From an uncultured Pelagibacteraceae bacterium (lineage in GTDB: Bacteria; Pseudomonadota; Alphaproteobacteria; Pelagibacterales; Pelagibacteraceae): 64,000 nucleotides of DNA. The translations under genes were made by a program, and so were the position numbers. Positions 36,604-46,315 of this stretch are shown here, piece by piece; the stretch's first letter is position 1; each line of letters begins with the position of its first letter. The stretch covers positions 62,001 to 126,000 of the forward strand of contig CACMJW010000001.1 in NCBI GenBank assembly GCA_902614125.1, in the 5' to 3' direction. A model generated the notes under the pieces. It searched no databases. It worked only from the letters and a program-made list of their open reading frames with translations, and was not told where the DNA came from.

Positions 36604-37712
36604 CCTTTCATTGGCATAACTACATAAATACTGTCAAAATCAGCTGGGTCTCTAATTAAAGCAGGAGATCCAGTATCTTTTAAATAAATCTCGATTTGAT
36701 CCCCGTCTAACTGAGAAGCTACATCAATTAGATATCTTGAATTAAAACTAATATCTAATTCGTGATCAAATTTAACAGATAAACTTTCTTTTCCATCTCC
36801 ACTATTCGTATTGTTTACAGACATATCGAGCATATTTTTCTTTAAATTAAATTTCACTCCGTCTTTTTTGTCTAAAGAAACTGATGCTACTCTATCAACT
36901 GAATTAAGGAACGGTTTGAGTTCTATCTCTAATTTTTTCTGGTTCTCTTTTGGTATAACCTGAATGTAATTAGGAAACTTTCCATCAATAAGTTTCGAAA
37001 TTAATATACTATTGTTTAATTCAAATTTTATTTTAGATTTTATATTTGAAATTTTTACATCACCCTCAAAATCTTCTAATAAAGAACAGAGTTGAAAAAT
37101 AGTTTTTTTTGGGAGAATTACAGGATCAAATTCAATTTTATTGTTTAATCTAATTTTTGATACTGACATACGATGACTGTCTGTTGCAGCAGCTGTTAAG
37201 TAAACTTTGTCTTCAACTTGTGTCTGGTGGAAAAAAATCCCACTCAAATAATGCCTAGTTTCGTCGTTAGATATTGAAAATTTACATTTATTTAATAACT
37301 TCAATAAATCTTTTGAATGCATTGAAAATTCATTTTTATTAAAATTTTCATCTGTTAAGGGAAATTCAGAGGCACTTATACAGTTTAAATTAAATATTGA
37401 TTTTTCAGATTCAAGTTGGAGTTTACTTTCACTAGGATTTGAAAAACTTATTTTGCTTCCTGAAGATATTTTTCTTACAATATCATACATAATTGACGAT
37501 GAAGTAGTTGTTTTACCTTCCTCTAAAATCTCAACATTAGAAATTTTATGGATAAAAATTAAATCTAAATCTGTTGCGGTGATTGTTAAATGCCCACTGT
37601 TTATTTCGAGCAGCACATTTGATAAGATTGGAAGAGTACTTCTTTTTTCAATTACACCTTGGCAATAACCTAAGGACTTTTGAAGATCTTGTTGGTTAAC
37701 ACTAAATTTCAT
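36600..37712 (-). CDS. dnaN: DNA polymerase III beta subunit (sliding clamp)
   Basis: 370 aa, family length. It begins MKFSVNQQDLQKSLGYCQGVIEKRSTLPILSNVLL and has three clamp domains. The C-terminus ends IYVVMPMKG (compare the usual VVMPMRL). The start overlaps the dnaA end by 11 bp, so it is translated from the dnaA transcript. recF does not follow; the next gene is convergent plsC. Confidence 0.97.
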   Translation of the reverse strand: MKFSVNQQDLQKSLGYCQGVIEKRSTLPILSNVLLEINSGHLTITATDLDLIFIHKISNVEILEEGKTTTSSSIMYDIVRKISSGSKISFSNPSESKLQLESEKSIFNLNCISASEFPLTDENFNKNEFSMHSKDLLKLLNKCKFSISNDETRHYLSGIFFHQTQVEDKVYLTAAATDSHRMSVSKIRLNNKIEFDPVILPKKTIFQLCSLLEDFEGDVKISNIKSKIKFELNNSILISKLIDGKFPNYIQVIPKENQKKLEIELKPFLNSVDRVASVSLDKKDGVKFNLKKNMLDMSVNNTNSGDGKESLSVKFDHELDISFNSRYLIDVASQLDGDQIEIYLKDTGSPALIRDPADFDSIYVVMPMKG

Positions 37713-39123
37713 TATCTTGGTTATACAAAATTTTATTTTTCAAACTGTCTATATTTATATTCAATTCATTGTCCTCTTTTCTAAGTTTTTCAATGGTCTT
37801 TACAGAATGAATAACTGTAGTGTGATCTCGATTTGAAAACGCCCTTCCGATCTCAGGTAAAGATTTTGAAGTTAACATTTTTGCTAAATATATGGCTGTT
37901 TGCCTAGGTCTTACAAGATATCTTGATCTTCTTGGTGAAAGCATTTCATTTTTACTAATTTTAAAAAACTTGCATACAATTGTTTGTATCGTATCTATTG
38001 TCACTTTGTTTTCCGACAAGTTAAGTAGATCTTTCAAAATAACTCTTACCTCAGATAAATTTGGTATTTTGTTATAAATTCTTGAAAAGGATACTATCCT
38101 ATTTAAAGCTCCGACTAATTCTCTAATACTAGTTCTGACCTCAGTACTTATAAATTTTTGAATTTCTTCATTAATATGAACTTGATTAGAGTAAAATAAC
38201 TTGAGCTCCTCTGTTTTTGATTTAATAATTTTAGATCTTAATTCATAATCAGGGTTCTGAATATCTACAACTAATCCACCAGAAAATCTTGATTTAATTC
38301 TGTCCTGAATTCTTGAGAGTTTATTTGGAGGCCTATCTGCAGACACAATAATCTGAGAACCTTTGTCAAACAATGCATTAAATGTATGAAAAAACTCTTC
38401 TTGCATGGCCTCTTTTCCATTCATAAATTGAATATCATCAATTAAAAGAATATCTGTATTCCTAAAATATTCTTTAAATTTAACCATATCATTGGATTTT
38501 ATAGATTTTACAAATTGGTACATAAATCTTTCAGCAGAAATAAACATGACCTTATTTTTATCTTTAAGTTCAAGACCTATAGCATTAAGTAAGTGTGTTT
38601 TTCCCATTCCAACACCTCCATATAAATATAGCGGATTATAGTGGGCGATTTCTTGAGATACCTTTTTTGAAGCTTCAAAAGCTAATTTATTACTTTGTCC
38701 CGTAATAAAATTATTAAAATTTTTATTTGGATCTATTCTATTATATTGAAGGTAAGAATCTTTTATAAAAGAAATATTATTATTAATTTCATTATTTTTT
38801 AAATTTTGTTTATCTTGAGAATTATTTTTGTTTGCTATATTTTTTTTATCTTCAACTAGAAACTCTATTCTTACTATGTCTTTTTTAAAACTTTTAACAA
38901 TTTGTAATATTTGATCTAAATATCTTGATGTTATCCAATCTCTAATAAACCTCGTAGATACAGAAATTAGTACATAATTTTTATATTCATCTATAAGTTC
39001 TATTTTTTTTAGCCAGCTATCAAAAATATCACTGCCAAACTTATCTTTCATTACATTTTGAACAATATTCCAATCAAGTTTTTTATCTTCTATTGGTGTA
39101 TTATTTTGTAAATTATTTTTCAT
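37702..39123 (-). CDS. dnaA: Chromosomal replication initiator DnaA
   Basis: 473 aa. Domain I (1-80), Asn/Lys-rich linker domain II (about 100-140), AAA+ domain III with Walker A GGVGMGKTHLLNAIGLE and Walker B DILLIDDIQFMNGKE, and domain IV helix-turn-helix with the SNRDHTTVIHSVKTIE DnaA-box-binding signature. GAGA lies 8 nt before the ATG. Upstream is a 291-bp AT-rich spacer, then rpsT on the same strand. Confidence 0.98.
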   Translation of the reverse strand: MKNNLQNNTPIEDKKLDWNIVQNVMKDKFGSDIFDSWLKKIELIDEYKNYVLISVSTRFIRDWITSRYLDQILQIVKSFKKDIVRIEFLVEDKKNIANKNNSQDKQNLKNNEINNNISFIKDSYLQYNRIDPNKNFNNFITGQSNKLAFEASKKVSQEIAHYNPLYLYGGVGMGKTHLLNAIGLELKDKNKVMFISAERFMYQFVKSIKSNDMVKFKEYFRNTDILLIDDIQFMNGKEAMQEEFFHTFNALFDKGSQIIVSADRPPNKLSRIQDRIKSRFSGGLVVDIQNPDYELRSKIIKSKTEELKLFYSNQVHINEEIQKFISTEVRTSIRELVGALNRIVSFSRIYNKIPNLSEVRVILKDLLNLSENKVTIDTIQTIVCKFFKISKNEMLSPRRSRYLVRPRQTAIYLAKMLTSKSLPEIGRAFSNRDHTTVIHSVKTIEKLRKEDNELNINIDSLKNKILYNQDNEI

Positions 39124-39414
39124 GGTGGGAATCTCTTAAAACTTATCTAAAATTTTTATGCAATAAATTAATTTATATATTCAAAAAAAAATGAAATTTA
39201 GAATTGTATAAATTCCAGATTGAATCAATTAATTAACAACTCAAAGTTAGTAAAATAAAATTTACTTTCTAAATAAAATTATTTTTCTATATATTGTGAT
39301 GGAACTAAATTAAAATTTAGATGTTGTTTTTTAATATTCAAACCACTGGTTGTAATTAGAATTAATTAAAAAATATAAATTATATATATATTTTTGATTA
39401 ACTACTTAAAGTTG
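39124..39414. other. 291-bp AT-rich spacer upstream of dnaA
   Basis: No open gene. It is nearly all A/T, with an 11-bp palindrome AACCACTGGTT (39341-39351) and an imperfect inverted pair TAACAACTcaAAGT (about 39234) with ACTTaaAGTTGTTA (about 39405). No TTATCCACA-type DnaA box was found by eye, so an origin is not claimed. It must hold the dnaA promoter and the rpsT 3' end; neither is distinct. Confidence 0.4.
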
Positions 39415-39675
39415 TTATAAAGAATTAATTTTTTTTGTAATTCTAGAAATATTTCTTGACGCATTTTGTTTTTTTATAACGCCAGTCTTTGAAATCTTCA
39501 TTAACTCAGAGTTAAGCTTTGGTAAAAAGGAAAGGGCTTCTTTTTTGTCTTTTTTTTCTATTAAAACGTTCATTTTTTTTACTGCAGATCTGAATTTACT
39601 TTTTCTTGACCTGTTAACCGCTGTCTGTCTAGATATTCTACGTACTCTCTTAATTGCTGATTTGGTATTTGCCAT
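39415..39675 (-). CDS. rpsT: 30S ribosomal protein S20
   Basis: 86-aa basic helical protein. It starts MANTKSAIKRVRRISRQT, as S20 proteins do, and ends ASRNISRITKKINSL. No Shine-Dalgarno sequence lies before the ATG. The best promoter is so close (its -10 box ends 9 nt before ATG) that the mRNA is probably leaderless. The neighbouring order mutM-rpsT-dnaA is familiar from alphaproteobacteria. Confidence 0.97.
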   Translation of the reverse strand: MANTKSAIKRVRRISRQTAVNRSRKSKFRSAVKKMNVLIEKKDKKEALSFLPKLNSELMKISKTGVIKKQNASRNISRITKKINSL

Positions 39676-39684
39676 AAGCGCGAT

Positions 39685-39713
39685 TGTATATATTGAGATG
39701 TAAAACCGGTCAA
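39685..39713 (-). promoter_or_regulatory. Predicted strong promoter of rpsT
   Basis: On the minus strand TTGACC (39713-39708), a 17-bp spacer and TATACA (39690-39685). With a start site about 7 nt beyond the -10 box, transcription would begin about 2-3 nt before the rpsT ATG at 39675. Among the best -35/-10 pairs in the window. Confidence 0.6.
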
Positions 39714-39726
39714 TATAATAATTTTT

Positions 39727-40590
39727 TTATTTTTGGCATTTATTACAAAAAAAACTTGATCTATTCGTGACAACTATTTTAAAAATTTTTCCTCTACAAG
39801 TTATTCGGGGACATTTTAAGTTTTCTCTATTATAGACCTTAAATTCATTTTGAAATAAACCCCTATTGCCTGAAGTATTTTTAAAATCTCTAATGGAAGA
39901 TCCACCTTTTACTATTGATTTTTTTAATACTTCTCTAGATTTTTTAATAATTTTGTCAATTTGTTCTTCTTTCAAAAGGTCAGCTGAAATTAATGGGTTT
40001 ATTTTACACTCAAATAATATTTCACTAGCATAAATGTTTCCAATTCCTGAAACAAAATTTTGGTCTAATAAGAAATTTTTAATATTTTTTTTTTTATTTC
40101 TAAAATATGCCTTTACATAATTTATATTGAAATTTTTCGAAAAAGGTTCGGGCCCAAATTGTTTAAATTTTTTTAATAGATCTTTCTCAGAATTAATGAA
40201 TAAGATATATCCAAATCTTCTGGGATCATTATAAACTAACTTCAAATTATTAAATTGAATTTCAACATGATTATGTTTTTTTGGTAAATGTGGGCTATGA
40301 TAAAAGCTAGTGTTAGTAAATTTTTTTTTTGAATATGTGTTTAATAAATGGATAGTACCAGACATACCCAAATGAATTACACAGTAAGAATTATCAGTAA
40401 AAAAAATTATTATATATTTCGAAAATCTTCCAATTTTTTTTATTTTTTTTCTCTTCAAATTAGTTTCAAAATTTTTTGGGATTTTAAGACGTAAATTTCG
40501 GTTTTTTACCCTTACATCATTAATAATTTTTCCTGATATTTTTTTGTTTAATGATTTTCTTACAATTTCTACTTCTGGCAATTCTGGCAT
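39727..40590 (-). CDS. mutM: Formamidopyrimidine-DNA glycosylase
   Basis: Base-excision repair enzyme for 8-oxoguanine and Fapy lesions. 287 aa. Catalytic Pro2-Glu3 in MPELPEVEIVRKSL, the helix-two-turn-helix region (FVSGIGNIYASEILFECKI), and a C-terminal zinc finger with Cys in CPRITCRG and FFCNKCQK. Divergent from ubiE, whose ATG is 33 bp away. Confidence 0.96.
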   Translation of the reverse strand: MPELPEVEIVRKSLNKKISGKIINDVRVKNRNLRLKIPKNFETNLKRKKIKKIGRFSKYIIIFFTDNSYCVIHLGMSGTIHLLNTYSKKKFTNTSFYHSPHLPKKHNHVEIQFNNLKLVYNDPRRFGYILFINSEKDLLKKFKQFGPEPFSKNFNINYVKAYFRNKKKNIKNFLLDQNFVSGIGNIYASEILFECKINPLISADLLKEEQIDKIIKKSREVLKKSIVKGGSSIRDFKNTSGNRGLFQNEFKVYNRENLKCPRITCRGKIFKIVVTNRSSFFCNKCQK

Positions 40591-40623
40591 TAGATACTAT
40601 ATTAATCTTAAAATTATTTATTT

Positions 40624-41328
40624 ATGCAACAATATCTTCAAAATAAAAAGGGACTTGTTCAAGGTGTATTTAATAAAGTTTTTGATAAATACGATCTGAT
40701 GAATGATTTTATGTCCTTTGGTATTCATAGGGTGTGGAAAAATGATCTAATGTTCTGGATGAACCCTGGAACAAACAAAATATTGTTGGATGTAGCTTGT
40801 GGAACAGGAGATCTAGCAAAACTATTTCATGATAAAACTAAAAATTTAAATAATGTAATTTGTATAGACCCCAATGAGGGTATGATAAATAAAGGTAAAA
40901 AGAAGCTAGGAAAATATAAAAATATTAAATGGATCATTGGTTCAGCGGAAAATTTACCATTAGAAAATGAAACTTGTGATTATTACACAATTAGTTTTGG
41001 ATTGAGAAATACTAGAAACTTAGACAAAACACTTTCAGAAGCGTATCGAGTTTTAAAACCGGGTGGACGTTTTTTATGTTTAGAGTTTTCAAAAATACAG
41101 AATTCAAACCTAGATTTTGCTTACAAAAATTATTCAAAGTTAATTCCATATTTAGGAAAATTTATTGTTGGAGATAAAAAACCTTACGAATATTTAGTGA
41201 AAAGTATTGAAAATTTTATTAACCAAGAAGAATTAATAGAATTACTAAAGAATAATAATTTCCAAAATTGTAGTTATAGAAATTTATCTGGAGGTATCGT
41301 TGCAATACATTCGGGATGGAAATTATGA
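40624..41328 (+). CDS. ubiE: Ubiquinone/menaquinone biosynthesis C-methyltransferase
   Basis: SAM-dependent methyltransferase of ubiquinone synthesis, 234 aa. N-terminal VFNKVFDKYDLMNDFMSFGIHRVWK, SAM motif I LLDVACGTGDLAKLF, and the family patterns SFGLRNTRNLDKTLSEAYRVLKPGG and YLVKSIENF. Overlaps ubiB by 4 bp (ATGA). Confidence 0.97.
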   Translation: MQQYLQNKKGLVQGVFNKVFDKYDLMNDFMSFGIHRVWKNDLMFWMNPGTNKILLDVACGTGDLAKLFHDKTKNLNNVICIDPNEGMINKGKKKLGKYKNIKWIIGSAENLPLENETCDYYTISFGLRNTRNLDKTLSEAYRVLKPGGRFLCLEFSKIQNSNLDFAYKNYSKLIPYLGKFIVGDKKPYEYLVKSIENFINQEELIELLKNNNFQNCSYRNLSGGIVAIHSGWKL

Positions 41329-42893
41329 TTAAAAAATTGTTTACACTTTTTAAACTTGGACGAAAACTTGCAAAATCTGATGCGTTAAAAATTGCAACTA
41401 AATTTAATGAACCACCATTATTAGTAAAAGTTTTATTTAGTATTTTATCATTCTCTTTTTCGAACAATAAAAAAATTGGTAGTTCATTAAATCAAGGTGA
41501 AAGATTATCTTCTTCACTTCAATCTATGGGAACAACATTTATAAAATTAGGACAATTTTTAGCTACCAGGCCTGACATAATCGGTGATGAATTATCAAAA
41601 GAACTAGAAAATCTTCAAGATAGATTACCTCCATTTCCACAAGACAAAGCTAGAGAAATTATTAAGAAAGATTTAGGCGAGCAAAGCTTTAACTCAATAA
41701 TAAATCTTAGTGAGCCAGTTGCAGCTGCTTCAATTGCACAAGTTCATAAAGCTCAAATTAATGATGGCGGCACTATAAAAGATGTTGCAATTAAAATTTT
41801 AAGACCAGACATAAAAAAAATATTTAATGAAGAAATTGATGCATTAATGTTGTTTGCTTTCTTTGTAGAGTCATTCGTAAAAAAAACTAAAAGACTTAAG
41901 TTAGTTGAAGTTGTTTTTTTACTTAAAGAAATAACAAATCTTGAAATGGACCTAAGGTTTGAGGCAGCAGCTGCAAATGAATATGGAGAAAATACAAAAA
42001 ACGATGAGGGTTTTTTAGTCCCTAAAATATATTGGAATTTTACTAGTGAAAATGTAATGACACTTGATTGGGTAGATGGAGTTTCAATTAGAGAAACTGA
42101 TAAACTTGTAAATAGAAATATTGATGCAAAAAAAATAGCATCAGACATAATTCAGCATTTTTTAAGGCATGCTGTAAGAGATGGTTTTTTTCATGCAGAC
42201 ATGCATCAGGGAAATGTATTTATAAATAAAAGTGGTCAAATAGTACCTATTGATTTTGGAATAATGGGTAGATTAGATAAATTAAGCCAGAGATTTTTAG
42301 CAGAAATTTTATACGGTTTTATCCAAAGAGATTATAAAAAAGTTGCAGAAGTTCATTTAGTTGCTGGACTTGTGCCTAAGGATGTACCAGTTGATGATCT
42401 TGCTCAAGCATTAAGATCAATAGGAGAACCTATATTTGGCCAATCTGTAAAAGATATATCTGGTGGAAAATTACTTAAACAACTATTTGACGTGACAGAA
42501 AAATTTAATATGCAAACCCAACCTCAGCTTCTTATGTTACAAAAAACAATGGTAGTTGTTGAAGGAGTTGCAAGAAGACTTAACCCTGATACAAATATAT
42601 GGGAAACATCCAAGCCTGTTCTTGAAAAATGGCTGAGAGAAACAAAGGATCCTATAAATTCATTTAATGAAACACTTAAAAATTCTGCAGAAGTAATTAA
42701 GAGATTGCCTGAATTACCACAAATTATGGATAAAGCTAATCAGGCCTTAACATTTCTAGCAAGTGGACAAATTCCACAGAACACTAGCTCATTTAATGAG
42801 TTAAATGTAAAAAAATCAGAGATGTCTAGCTTCAGAAATCAATCAATTATTGGTTTATTATTGCTTGTAATTGTAACTTTATTGGTATTTTAA
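41325..42893 (+). CDS. ubiB: Ubiquinone biosynthesis protein UbiB (ABC1/ADCK family)
   Basis: Atypical protein-kinase-like ATPase required for ubiquinone synthesis. 522 aa. Family KxGQ motif in MGTTFIKLGQFLATRPD, Ala-rich nucleotide loop EPVAAASIAQVHKAQ, ATP Lys in VAIKILRPDIKK, catalytic FHADMHQGNVFINKSG and DFG in VPIDFGIMGR. A C-terminal membrane helix (IIGLLLLVIVTLLVF). ATG 41325, in a 4-bp overlap with the ubiE stop, is chosen over the in-frame ATG at 41316. Confidence 0.96.
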   Translation: MIKKLFTLFKLGRKLAKSDALKIATKFNEPPLLVKVLFSILSFSFSNNKKIGSSLNQGERLSSSLQSMGTTFIKLGQFLATRPDIIGDELSKELENLQDRLPPFPQDKAREIIKKDLGEQSFNSIINLSEPVAAASIAQVHKAQINDGGTIKDVAIKILRPDIKKIFNEEIDALMLFAFFVESFVKKTKRLKLVEVVFLLKEITNLEMDLRFEAAAANEYGENTKNDEGFLVPKIYWNFTSENVMTLDWVDGVSIRETDKLVNRNIDAKKIASDIIQHFLRHAVRDGFFHADMHQGNVFINKSGQIVPIDFGIMGRLDKLSQRFLAEILYGFIQRDYKKVAEVHLVAGLVPKDVPVDDLAQALRSIGEPIFGQSVKDISGGKLLKQLFDVTEKFNMQTQPQLLMLQKTMVVVEGVARRLNPDTNIWETSKPVLEKWLRETKDPINSFNETLKNSAEVIKRLPELPQIMDKANQALTFLASGQIPQNTSSFNELNVKKSEMSSFRNQSIIGLLLLVIVTLLVF

Positions 42894-42901
42894 TCTCTCG
42901 C

Positions 42902-44101
42902 ATGAATAGTTTGTCAAACAAAAAAATACTTGTCGTAATTTGTGGAGGTATTTCTGCTTATAAAAGTCTTGAATTGATTAGAGGCTTAAAAAAAAAACAA
43001 GTAGAAATAAAAACAATCATCACAAAAAGTGCCAAAGAATTCGTGACACCTTTATCTATAACATCCCTTTCTCAAGGAAAGTTATATGAAGACTTATTTA
43101 GCTCAGAGAGTGAAAGCGAAATGGATCATATTTCATTATCAAGATGGGCAGATTTGATTATTGTTGTACCGGCAACAGCTAATACAATATCAAAATTGAG
43201 TAATGGATTAACAGATGATCTTGCATCAACTGTATTATTAGCATCAAATAAAAAGATTTTTATAGTACCAGCGATGAATGTGAGAATGTGGGATCACCCG
43301 TCGAATAAAAAAAATATAATTAAACTAAGGGAATATGGTTATAGTATAATAGGTCCAGAGATCGGGGATATGGCATGTGGAGAGTATGGTGAGGGAAAAA
43401 TGACCGAGCCATCAGATATCCTTTTACATATTGAAAATTACTTATCTAGTCTACAAAAAAATAAAAAATATAAGGCTTTAGTCACAGCAGGACCTACTAG
43501 AGAATATTTGGATCCAGTTAGATATTTAACAAACAAATCAAGTGGAAAGCAAGGTTACGAAATTGCAAAATCATTTAGAGATAATGGTTTTGAAACAACA
43601 CTAATATCAGGAACAACAAACTTAAAACCTTTGGAAGATATAAAATTTATTGAAGTTGAAACTGCAGACGAAATGTTAAAAAAAACAATTGAAAACCTTC
43701 CAGTTGATGTTGCTGTTTTTTCAGCTGCTGTGTGTGATTATAAATTTAAAAAATATAATAAAGAAAAGATTAAAAAAAATGCTGAACTAGATATTAGCAT
43801 GATCAAAAATACAGATATATTATCTTATGTCTCAAAACATAATTCACTTAGACCAAAACTTACTGTAGGTTTTGCTGCTGAAACGGAAAATTTAGATTTA
43901 AATGCGAAAGATAAGCTAGGTAGTAAAAATTGTGATTGGATTATTGCTAATAATGTATCAGATAATGAAATAGGATTTGATTCAGAATACAATGAAGTTA
44001 AAATTTTTTATAAAAATAATAAAAACGAAATACTACATAAGATGAATAAATCATTAATTGCAGAAAATATAGTTGAGAGAGTTATTAAAAATCTTAATTA
44101 A
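42902..44101 (+). CDS. coaBC: Phosphopantothenoylcysteine decarboxylase/synthetase
   Basis: Bifunctional coenzyme A enzyme, 399 aa. The CoaC flavoprotein half (1-190) has the catalytic His in [25 protein letters not shown] and active-site Cys in [13 protein letters not shown]. The CoaB half has [22 protein letters not shown] and [14 protein letters not shown]. The dut ATG overlaps its stop by 1 bp. Confidence 0.97.
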   Translation: MNSLSNKKILVVICGGISAYKSLELIRGLKKKQVEIKTIITKSAKEFVTPLSITSLSQGKLYEDLFSSESESEMDHISLSRWADLIIVVPATANTISKLSNGLTDDLASTVLLASNKKIFIVPAMNVRMWDHPSNKKNIIKLREYGYSIIGPEIGDMACGEYGEGKMTEPSDILLHIENYLSSLQKNKKYKALVTAGPTREYLDPVRYLTNKSSGKQGYEIAKSFRDNGFETTLISGTTNLKPLEDIKFIEVETADEMLKKTIENLPVDVAVFSAAVCDYKFKKYNKEKIKKNAELDISMIKNTDILSYVSKHNSLRPKLTVGFAAETENLDLNAKDKLGSKNCDWIIANNVSDNEIGFDSEYNEVKIFYKNNKNEILHKMNKSLIAENIVERVIKNLN

Positions 44102-44538
44102 TGGTCAAAATTAAGATAAAGAAACTTGACCCTAAGGTCAAAATTCCACAATATAAAACTGAAGGATCATCAGGCATGGATCTAATGGCATTTGTAAAAG
44201 AATCTTTGAAAATAAAGCCAAACAGTTCTAAATTAATACCAACTGGAATTTCTGTAGCTATTCCTCAAGATACAGAGATACAAATTAGACCTCGGTCAGG
44301 TTTAGCAGCAAAGTCTCAGATAAGTGTACTGAACACACCCGGTACGATTGATAGTGACTATAGGGGGGAGTTAAAAGTTATATTATTTAATCATGGGGTG
44401 GATGATTTTATAGTTAATAATGGAGATAGAATAGCACAAATGGTTTTAATGCCCGTTCTGAAAGCTTCTTTTGAGGAAGTAGATGAGCTACCCGATACAG
44501 TTAGAGGATCTGGTGGCTTTGGATCAACAGGTAAATGA
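44101..44538 (+). CDS. dut: dUTP diphosphatase
   Basis: Trimeric dUTPase that prevents uracil incorporation and supplies dUMP. 145 aa with all five motifs: [49 protein letters not shown] and the C-terminal [11 protein letters not shown] arm. It overlaps the MoeB-like gene by 4 bp and follows coaBC as in many Proteobacteria. Confidence 0.97.
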   Translation: MVKIKIKKLDPKVKIPQYKTEGSSGMDLMAFVKESLKIKPNSSKLIPTGISVAIPQDTEIQIRPRSGLAAKSQISVLNTPGTIDSDYRGELKVILFNHGVDDFIVNNGDRIAQMVLMPVLKASFEEVDELPDTVRGSGGFGSTGK

Positions 44539-45293
44539 AGAACTTATTAAGTAAAAGAAATCTAAATAAGTATTCGAGGCAAATAGTTCTAAAAGATGTT
44601 GGGATTATTGGACAAAAAAAAATTTTTAATTCAAAAATATTAGTGGTTGGTGCAGGTGGATTGGGTAGTCCAGTAATTGATTTATTAGTTAGAGCAGGTG
44701 TCGGTTTTTTAGGTGTCATTGAGGATGACAAAGTTGACTATAGCAATTTACATAGGCAAACTCTCTATGATTATAATGATGTGGGTAAGTACAAATCAGA
44801 TGTAATAAAAAAAAAAATTAAATTAATTAACAACAAAATAAAATTAAAAACTTTTAAAGAAAGGGCTAATGATAAAAATTTAGATAAAATTCTACCAAAA
44901 TTCGATATAATTGTTGATGGAACAGACAACTTTCCAACTAAATTTTTACTAAATAATTATTCATTAAAATATAAAAAGAAATTAGTTATTGGAGCAATAA
45001 GTAAATTTGATGGACATATCTTTAGTTTTGATTTTTCACGAAAAAAAATTCCTTGTCTTAACTGTTTTTACCAAGGAATGCCTTCTAATGAAATATTAAA
45101 TTGTGAAGCAGAAGGTATCTTGGGACCTACCGCTAATGTAATAGGAGCATTACAAGCAAACGAAGTTTTAAAAATAATCTTAGGACTAAATGGAATTATT
45201 AAAAATAATATTTTAATAGTTGATTTATTAAATCTTACATCCAGAAAAGTTAATTTTAAAAAGAGAAAGAATTGTCTATGCAAAAAATTATAA
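44535..45293 (+). CDS. HesA/MoeB/ThiF-family adenylyltransferase
   Basis: E1-like enzyme of 252 aa that adenylates the C-terminus of a ubiquitin-like sulfur carrier (MoaD or ThiS). ATP-binding [47 protein letters not shown], and zinc cysteines CLNC and the terminal CLCKKL. There is no C-terminal rhodanese domain. Whether it serves molybdopterin or thiamine cannot be told, as no moa or thi genes are adjacent. Confidence 0.9.
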   Translation: MKNLLSKRNLNKYSRQIVLKDVGIIGQKKIFNSKILVVGAGGLGSPVIDLLVRAGVGFLGVIEDDKVDYSNLHRQTLYDYNDVGKYKSDVIKKKIKLINNKIKLKTFKERANDKNLDKILPKFDIIVDGTDNFPTKFLLNNYSLKYKKKLVIGAISKFDGHIFSFDFSRKKIPCLNCFYQGMPSNEILNCEAEGILGPTANVIGALQANEVLKIILGLNGIIKNNILIVDLLNLTSRKVNFKKRKNCLCKKL

Positions 45294-45727
45294 TTTTTGT
45301 TTTAACTTCATTGATATTCATAACTCAACCAATTAATGCAAAAGATGAATTTTTTCTTATGCTAAAGAATAAAAAAGTGAATGTTAGATATGGACCAGGA
45401 TTTGATTATCAAGTCAAATATATTTATAAAAAAATTCAACTTCCTTTAAAAGTTATTGATAAAAAAGAGAATTTTAGACGAATTACAGATCATAAAAATA
45501 ATAATGGTTGGATACACGTTTCTCAACTAAGAAAAGCTAAGTCATTTATATCACTTGAAGATAAGATAATTTTCAAAAAACCTTCTAAATTTTCTAAACC
45601 TATAGCCCAAATAAAAAAAGGTAGATTACTTTTAATAAAAAAATGTGAAACTCAGTGGTGTAAAATTCAAACCAGTGAATTTATTGGTTGGGTCAATGTT
45701 GAAAATGTTTGGGGACCAACTAATTAA
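45278..45727 (+). CDS. Periplasmic SH3-domain protein
   Basis: 149 aa beginning [25 protein letters not shown], a signal peptide with cleavage after NA. Two bacterial SH3-like repeats follow: VNVRYGPGFDYQVKYIYKK with GWIHVSQL, and IIFKKPSKFSKPIAQIKKG with EFIGWVNVENVWG. Proteins of this type bind peptidoglycan or envelope partners. TTG 45272 also opens the frame, but ATG 45278 gives the proper signal sequence. It overlaps the preceding gene by 16 bp. Confidence 0.85.
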   Translation: MQKIIIFVLTSLIFITQPINAKDEFFLMLKNKKVNVRYGPGFDYQVKYIYKKIQLPLKVIDKKENFRRITDHKNNNGWIHVSQLRKAKSFISLEDKIIFKKPSKFSKPIAQIKKGRLLLIKKCETQWCKIQTSEFIGWVNVENVWGPTN

Positions 45728-46313
45728 AATCGCTTGAAAGAGCTTTTATGGTGCTTTCTGAAAGCTTTGTTGAGTGTGAATACTCTTTATGATCTATTCC
45801 TAATTCAATGCTCACATTATTACCTTTAAATTTTGAAATTTGGTTTTGATCAAATTCAAAATGTATAAATTGCACTGATGATGCTTTCCCCTCTGCAGAC
45901 GTTCTATCTACATCTATTTCCGGTTTTCCGTAAATTATATCATTATCAATCTTAATAAATACATTTTCTTCAACACCGCCTAATTTTCCAAGAAACGTAG
46001 CTCTAATTACTGGGTTATCAATTTCAAACATTAGTGTTGAAACCAATTCTTTTCCATTTGGTATTAAAGGATTGTAAGCTGTTAACTCGTCATTGATTTG
46101 CTCGTCTCCACCTTTTTCTATATGTAACATTTCCTGAACTTGAGCTAACATTGTTTCATAACACTCAAAATAAAAGGTTGCATAAGGGCCAAGTGGAACT
46201 CTTCTATCTTTTTTAAATTCAACTAACTCTTTTCTCATTTGACGTCTATTTTTTTCATATACATCTGGGGCTAGTAAATCGGATTTTTGAATAATTTTTT
46301 GGTCTTTAGGCAT
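45720..46313 (-). CDS. DUF3501 family protein
   Basis: 197 aa, soluble, acidic. It matches DUF3501: an initial RRQMRKELVEFKKDRRVPLGPYATFYFECYETML and a later AELxAYNPLIPxGxEL-type segment (ELTAYNPLIPNGKELV). Function unknown; the family is usually found beside the Fe-S oxidoreductase and rubrerythrin, as here. It lies 2 bp after the Fe-S gene and overlaps the convergent SH3 gene by 8 bp. Confidence 0.85.
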   Translation of the reverse strand: MPKDQKIIQKSDLLAPDVYEKNRRQMRKELVEFKKDRRVPLGPYATFYFECYETMLAQVQEMLHIEKGGDEQINDELTAYNPLIPNGKELVSTLMFEIDNPVIRATFLGKLGGVEENVFIKIDNDIIYGKPEIDVDRTSAEGKASSVQFIHFEFDQNQISKFKGNNVSIELGIDHKEYSHSTKLSESTIKALSSDFN

Positions 46314-46315
46314 TT

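Noticed and set aside
39124-39414. Possible replication origin beside dnaA
   Set aside because: Only AT-richness and weak inverted repeats are seen; no DnaA-box cluster was found, and many alphaproteobacteria have their origin away from dnaA.
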